NCBI GenBank assembly: GCA_900557655.1
Contig: USTX01000009.1
Span: forward strand, 1 to 11,460
DNA: 11,460 bases
Direction: 5' to 3'
DNA from: an uncultured Eubacteriales bacterium
GTDB lineage: Bacteria; Bacillota; Clostridia; Christensenellales; UBA1242
Shown here: in pieces, positions 8,057 through 11,460 of the stretch
Position numbering within the stretch: position 1 is the stretch's first letter
How the letters are laid out: every line of letters starts with the position of its first letter
Program-made: the position numbers and the translations under genes
The notes under the pieces: model-generated
Told to the model about the DNA's origin: nothing
Seen by the model: the letters and a program-made list of their open reading frames with translations, nothing else
Databases searched by the model: none

Positions 8057-8870
8057 AAGTCTTGAAATTAACGCCCCCAAAACTCTTTTTTGCGACCTTG
8101 AATACAATTATTTTGGCGGCAAGGCAATCCCACAAGTTATTGTTAAGAAAGTAAGTTTAAATGACCTTTCGTTTGACCAAAACAACGCTGCTATCCAGCA
8201 AGACAAGTTTGAGGCCGCGATGGCGATAATTGCGTCTAAAAACATCAACAGCCAGCCGTTTAATCCGCTTAAAACCATCACCACTAGCGGTCTAAATTCT
8301 GCGCTTAGTGACCCATTTGGCACTATTATTATTGCTTCAACCCAAGCGGGGGCTGCGCGCCTTAAAAACCTAACAAGCAAGGTACAAATGGTTGACGTTG
8401 TTTGCGAAAGCAAAAGCAATTGCGTTTTAATAAACCCTGATTTTGAAGCCCAAACTCCGAAATTTTGCGGCTTTAAGCGCATTGTTTTTCTTGACGATGT
8501 GCCACTTGGGGCAAGCACGCTTACCGTTGATGGGGCAGAGGTTCTAGCACTTGATGACTGCGCACAACCTAAGCTCGCAAGTGTTGGTACGGCGGAAGAA
8601 ATTCGCGAAAAGTGCGCGTTTATCTATTCGATAATTTATAAAAAACTTAAACAGGTTGATGGCGCAAGTCGGTTTCAAATCGCCCAAAGTTTACGCGTGC
8701 ACCTGCCACAGTTTTCGGTCTATCAAATAGCGGTAAGTTTAAGCGTGCTTATTGACGTTGGCGTTTTAAAAGAGGTAAAACAAGACACATGCCTGACTAT
8801 AAGCACAAATGAAACAAATCAAAAGCGCAATCTTGATTTAAGCGCTGTTACAAAATATTTTTCAAAATAA
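8034..8870 (+). CDS. recJ: RecJ C-terminal part, displaced to the +1 frame
   Basis: This frame is open from just after a TAG at 8031-8033 to the TAA at 8868-8870, about 278 codons. Its first part completes the OB fold broken off in the upstream frame: LEYNYFGGKAIPQVIVKKV resembles the family's LE.NE..G....Q..LKDI segment. The remainder (from about 8160) corresponds in place and size to the extra C-terminal region of long Bacillus-type RecJ, which binds single-stranded DNA. Joined, the two parts give roughly 770 residues, close to B. subtilis RecJ at about 786. The first ATG in this frame is at 8220, with a modest GAGG at 8211-8214; a separate protein of 216 residues from there is possible but is a weaker reading than one interrupted gene. 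The stop overlaps the rel ribosome binding site. Confidence 0.75.
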   Translation, partial: ARAKAHAESLEINAPKTLFCDLEYNYFGGKAIPQVIVKKVSLNDLSFDQNNAAIQQDKFEAAMAIIASKNINSQPFNPLKTITTSGLNSALSDPFGTIIIASTQAGAARLKNLTSKVQMVDVVCESKSNCVLINPDFEAQTPKFCGFKRIVFLDDVPLGASTLTVDGAEVLALDDCAQPKLASVGTAEEIREKCAFIYSIIYKKLKQVDGASRFQIAQSLRVHLPQFSVYQIAVSLSVLIDVGVLKEVKQDTCLTISTNETNQKRNLDLSAVTKYFSK

Positions 8871-8879
8871 GGGGATAGT

Positions 8880-11012
8880 ATGCCTAATCTTAAATTTGAA
8901 GAACGTGTTACAAAAAATTATGGCGAAAATGCGCCAGTTATTTTGCGGGCGTATTCGCTGGCGCAAAAAATTTTTGCGGGCAAAAAGCGTATTAATGGCG
9001 ACGAGTATATAACCCATCCAGTGGCCGTTGCGGGCTTGCTTGTTGACTTGGGGCTTGACTATGAGACGATTGTTGCGGCGCTTTTGCATGACAGCGTTAA
9101 GATGAACGTTTTAACGTATAAAGAGATAAAAGCAGAGTTCGGCGAGAATATTGAGGCGCTTATCAAAGGTTTTGGAAAAATCAGCTCGCTTCAATATGAC
9201 CGCGACACTAATCCCGAAGCCGAGCTTGAAAAACTACGCCAGATGTTTTTGGCGCTTGGCAAGGATATCCGCGTAATTTTAATTCGCATTTGTGACAGGT
9301 ATCACAATCTTACAACGCTAAGCAACCTCCCGCGCGAAGAGCAGATTCGTATCGCGCAAGAAACGATGGATATTTTTGTGCCGCTGGTTGAGCGCCTTGG
9401 CATGGGTAAAATCAAGTCTAGTATGGAAGACATTTGTTTTCGCTATTTGAAGCCAGACGAATATGCCCGCCTTGACGCCGAACTTCAACTTAAATTTCAA
9501 AAGCGCGCCGTTGTGATGAACGGCCTTCAAAATGACCTTAAAAACGTTTTAAACAAACTAAATATCAAAGGGGAAGTGACCTGCCGCTTTAAGCATATTT
9601 ACAGCATTTATCGCAAACTTGCGCGCGTAGGGCTTGACAAGATTTATGACATCATAGCCCTGCGCGTTATGGTTAACGACATCAAAGATTGCTATGCTGT
9701 TTTGGGCGAAATTCACGCGCGGTTTAAGCCAATTCCCGGCCGAATAAAAGACTATATCGCAAGCCCAAAACCCAATGGATATCAATCGCTTCACACAACG
9801 CTTTTGACGCCAGAGGGCGTGCCGTTTGAGGTGCAAATTCGCACTTTTGATATGCATATGTTTTGTGAGTATGGTGTTGCGGCGCACTGGCGTTACAAAG
9901 AGGGTAACTCTAACAAATCGCTTTTAGATGACAAGATTGCGTGGTTTAAAAAAACGATTGAAACTGAAAAAGACATCAAAGACCCCGAAAAGTTTCTTGA
10001 CGCGCTTAAAATGGACTTATCCACAGGTGAAATCTGGGTTTTAACGCCTAAGTTTAAGCCTATCGCGCTACCTGAAAAGGCAACCCCAGTTGATTTTGCC
10101 TACGCCATTCACACGAATATCGGCAACAAGTGCGTCGGCGCCAAGGTTAATGACAGGATGGTACCGCTTAACACGCCGCTTTCAACAGGCGATGTTGTTG
10201 AGATTATAACCAGCGCTAACAGCAAGGGGCCAAGCCTTGACTGGCTTAACTTTGTTCGCAGTGCGGGCGCCAGAAGTCGTATTCGCGCGTATTTTAAAAC
10301 GCAGTCAAAAGAGGCAAATATCAAACTTGGTCATGATATTTTGGAGCTTGAAGCGAAAAAGTGCGGCTATCAACTTAACGATTTGCTTGCTGAAATCGAT
10401 ATGGCTGACCTGACTAAACGCTTTAACCTTTTAACGCTTGACGACGTCTTTGCGTCAATCGGCTATGGCGGTATCACGGCGCGACAGGCACTTGGCAAAG
10501 TTGTTGCCCAGCGTAAACTTAATGAAAAACTTGCGCGCAAGGCCGAACTTATGGCAACCAAAGAATACAAACTGCGCCCTGAAAACGGCGGCGTTTATGT
10601 TGACGGACTTGAAGGCGTAAGTGTGCGTTTTGGACAGTGTTGTCACCCAATTGCGGGCGACGATATTGTTGGGTTTGCAAGTCGAAGCCGCGGCATAACT
10701 ATTCACCGAAAAGATTGCCCAAATATTCGCCAAATTGGCGAAGAAAAACGTATCAAAGTTGAGTGGAAAGAGGGCAAAGGGCAGTTGTTTAACACAACGA
10801 TTTCAATTTTGGCGCAAGATAATGGCCTTGCGCTTTCACGCGTTACCACCTTGCTTGCTAACCTTAAAGTGAATATTGCAAGTATGTCAAGCCAGGCAAC
10901 GGCCTTAGGTGAAGTGCTTATCACGATGACCATTCAGGTTCAAGACCGTGACCAGGCCAAGGGCGTGATTATCAAATTGCGTTCGCTTGAAGGAATTTAT
11001 GAAGTAAAATAG
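8880..11012 (+). CDS. rel: Long RSH protein: (p)ppGpp synthetase with altered hydrolase site
   Basis: RSH enzymes make, and often degrade, the stringent-response alarmone (p)ppGpp. The 710 residues show the full long-RSH order: HD hydrolase (about 20-175), synthetase (about 225-345), TGS (380-445), helical and zinc-finger region with CCH at 587-589 and Cys613, and ACT (635-710). The synthetase looks active: YDIIALR with Asp257, GRIKDYI (the RXKD form typical of bifunctional enzymes) at 287-293, NGYQSLHT, and FEVQIRT with Glu317. In the HD domain Arg37, His46, His70, Asp71, Asp139 and Asn143 are kept, but the Glu-Asp pair after LLHD reads Lys74-Met75, so hydrolysis is doubtful. AAGGGG overlaps the recJ stop, 5 nt before the ATG, so translation is coupled to recJ. 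The apt gene often found between these two in Clostridia is absent. Confidence 0.96.
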   Translation: MPNLKFEERVTKNYGENAPVILRAYSLAQKIFAGKKRINGDEYITHPVAVAGLLVDLGLDYETIVAALLHDSVKMNVLTYKEIKAEFGENIEALIKGFGKISSLQYDRDTNPEAELEKLRQMFLALGKDIRVILIRICDRYHNLTTLSNLPREEQIRIAQETMDIFVPLVERLGMGKIKSSMEDICFRYLKPDEYARLDAELQLKFQKRAVVMNGLQNDLKNVLNKLNIKGEVTCRFKHIYSIYRKLARVGLDKIYDIIALRVMVNDIKDCYAVLGEIHARFKPIPGRIKDYIASPKPNGYQSLHTTLLTPEGVPFEVQIRTFDMHMFCEYGVAAHWRYKEGNSNKSLLDDKIAWFKKTIETEKDIKDPEKFLDALKMDLSTGEIWVLTPKFKPIALPEKATPVDFAYAIHTNIGNKCVGAKVNDRMVPLNTPLSTGDVVEIITSANSKGPSLDWLNFVRSAGARSRIRAYFKTQSKEANIKLGHDILELEAKKCGYQLNDLLAEIDMADLTKRFNLLTLDDVFASIGYGGITARQALGKVVAQRKLNEKLARKAELMATKEYKLRPENGGVYVDGLEGVSVRFGQCCHPIAGDDIVGFASRSRGITIHRKDCPNIRQIGEEKRIKVEWKEGKGQLFNTTISILAQDNGLALSRVTTLLANLKVNIASMSSQATALGEVLITMTIQVQDRDQAKGVIIKLRSLEGIYEVK

Positions 11013-11049
11013 GCGGCTGTATTTTGTCAAATTTTGTCGAACTGATATT

Positions 11050-11078
11050 AACGCATACCGTAAGTGGTGTGCGTTTTT
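11050..11078 (+). terminator. Intrinsic terminator after rel
   Basis: AACGCATACC (11050-11059) pairs with GGTGTGCGTT (11066-11075), ten pairs with one G-U, around a GTAAGT loop, with five T residues at 11074-11078. It separates the recJ-rel unit from rny. Confidence 0.85.
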
Positions 11079-11097
11079 AATTTTCATTATGTTTTAA

Positions 11098-11126
11098 TTG
11101 ACTTAGCACATAAAAAATGCTATCAT
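11098..11126 (+). promoter_or_regulatory. Sigma-A promoter with extended -10 for rny
   Basis: TTGACT (11098-11103), a 17-nt spacer and TATCAT (11121-11126), with TG at 11118-11119 giving an extended -10. Transcription would start near 11133 and leave a leader of about 85 nt before the rny ATG. Confidence 0.75.
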
Positions 11127-11137
11127 AAAATTGTGGT

Positions 11138-11183
11138 AATTGGCGTAAGCCAGTTTGATTTACATAATTCCGCGCAAGGCGGG
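11138..11183 (+). promoter_or_regulatory. Two small hairpins in the rny leader
   Basis: AATTGGC-GTAA-GCCAGTT (11138-11155) forms a 7-bp stem, with one wobble, closed by a GNRA tetraloop. A second hairpin, CCGC (11170-11173) with GCGG (11179-11182) around GCAAG, can be extended by one T-G pair. Neither is followed by a T tract and neither hides the ribosome binding site AGGAGG (11208-11213). They may stabilise the mRNA or be a cleavage or autoregulatory site; no known riboswitch was recognised. Confidence 0.4.
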
Positions 11184-11218
11184 TTTAGATAAATGTGCCA
11201 TAAATAAAGGAGGGGTAT

Positions 11219-11460
11219 ATGTCAACAGGACTATCAATTGCCCTTGCCGTTATTGCGCTTGTTTTAGGGGGCGCAGTTGGCTTTTTTGTTAACATGGCTG
11301 TTTCAAAAAAGCGTATTGGTAAGGCGCAGGTGCAAGCACACCAGTTATTAGAAAATGCTGAAAACGAAGCAAAAGCCTTAAAAAAAGAGGCATTGCTTGA
11401 AGCCAAAGAAGAGGTTTTAAAACTTAAAACCGAAACGGATAATGAGCTTAAAGAGCGTCG
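11219..11460 (+). CDS. rny: Ribonuclease Y, N-terminal part (3' end outside window)
   Basis: RNase Y is the membrane-anchored endoribonuclease that starts mRNA decay in many Bacillota. The 80 codons in the window give an N-terminal membrane helix (about residues 4-26: LSIALAVIALVLGGAVGFFV), then a long charged coiled coil. The stretch EAKALKKEALLEAKEEVLKL and the following ELKERR are characteristic of RNase Y. The KH and HD domains would lie beyond the window. AAAGGAGG (11206-11213) is 5 nt before the ATG, so the start is secure. The gene has its own promoter and leader after the rel terminator. Nothing unusual is seen in the part present. Confidence 0.93.
   Translation, partial: MSTGLSIALAVIALVLGGAVGFFVNMAVSKKRIGKAQVQAHQLLENAENEAKALKKEALLEAKEEVLKLKTETDNELKER

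Noticed and set aside
8108..8518. Minus-strand frame of 136 codons inside the recJ 3' part
   Set aside because: The plus-strand frame has a recognisable RecJ OB segment and a ribosome-binding link to rel, while this one has nothing recognisable.

Overview
The window looks like a piece of a low-to-moderate GC Bacillota (clostridial) chromosome, probably from an uncultured gut-type lineage. The reasons are the gene order (queA-tgt-yajC-DUF3792 protein-secD-secF-recJ-rel-rny, close to the order in many Clostridia), strong AGGAGG-type ribosome binding sites, separate secD and secF genes, a long RecJ with the Bacillus-type C-terminal region, and RNase Y. All recognised genes lie on the plus strand. 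No phage, transposon, CRISPR array, tRNA or rRNA was seen. The content is housekeeping: queuosine tRNA modification, Sec export, single-strand DNA exonuclease, the stringent response and RNA decay.

Layout: (1) 1-2134, queA (its first codons lie outside the window) and tgt form a tight pair for the last steps of queuosine synthesis. (2) 2135-2790, yajC has its own promoter, overlapped by a small palindrome, and an intrinsic terminator. (3) 2829-3474, a self-contained cassette: consensus promoter, a BspA-type leucine-rich-repeat protein and a terminator, placed between yajC and the next Sec-linked gene. (4) 3603-4107, a four-helix DUF3792/TIGR04086-type membrane protein, then a short repeat-rich gap. 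(5) 4190-6511, promoter, secD and secF with overlapping ends. (6) 6518-11078, a 14-bp hairpin that contains the recJ ribosome binding site, then recJ (split by a frameshift), then a translationally coupled long RSH (Rel) protein and a terminator. (7) 11098-11460, the promoter, structured leader and first 80 codons of rny.

I do not see a clearly new multi-gene system. The most interesting points are departures from the expected in otherwise standard genes. The Rel protein keeps every other hydrolase-site residue I could check, but the catalytic Glu-Asp pair reads Lys-Met. SecD and SecF both lack the acidic transmembrane residues and the glycine-rich motifs usual in the family. recJ is interrupted by a one-base frame change, and the hairpin in front of it would hide its ribosome binding site. 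The LRR cassette looks inserted. No searches could be run, so family assignments rest on motif recognition and remembered alignments.
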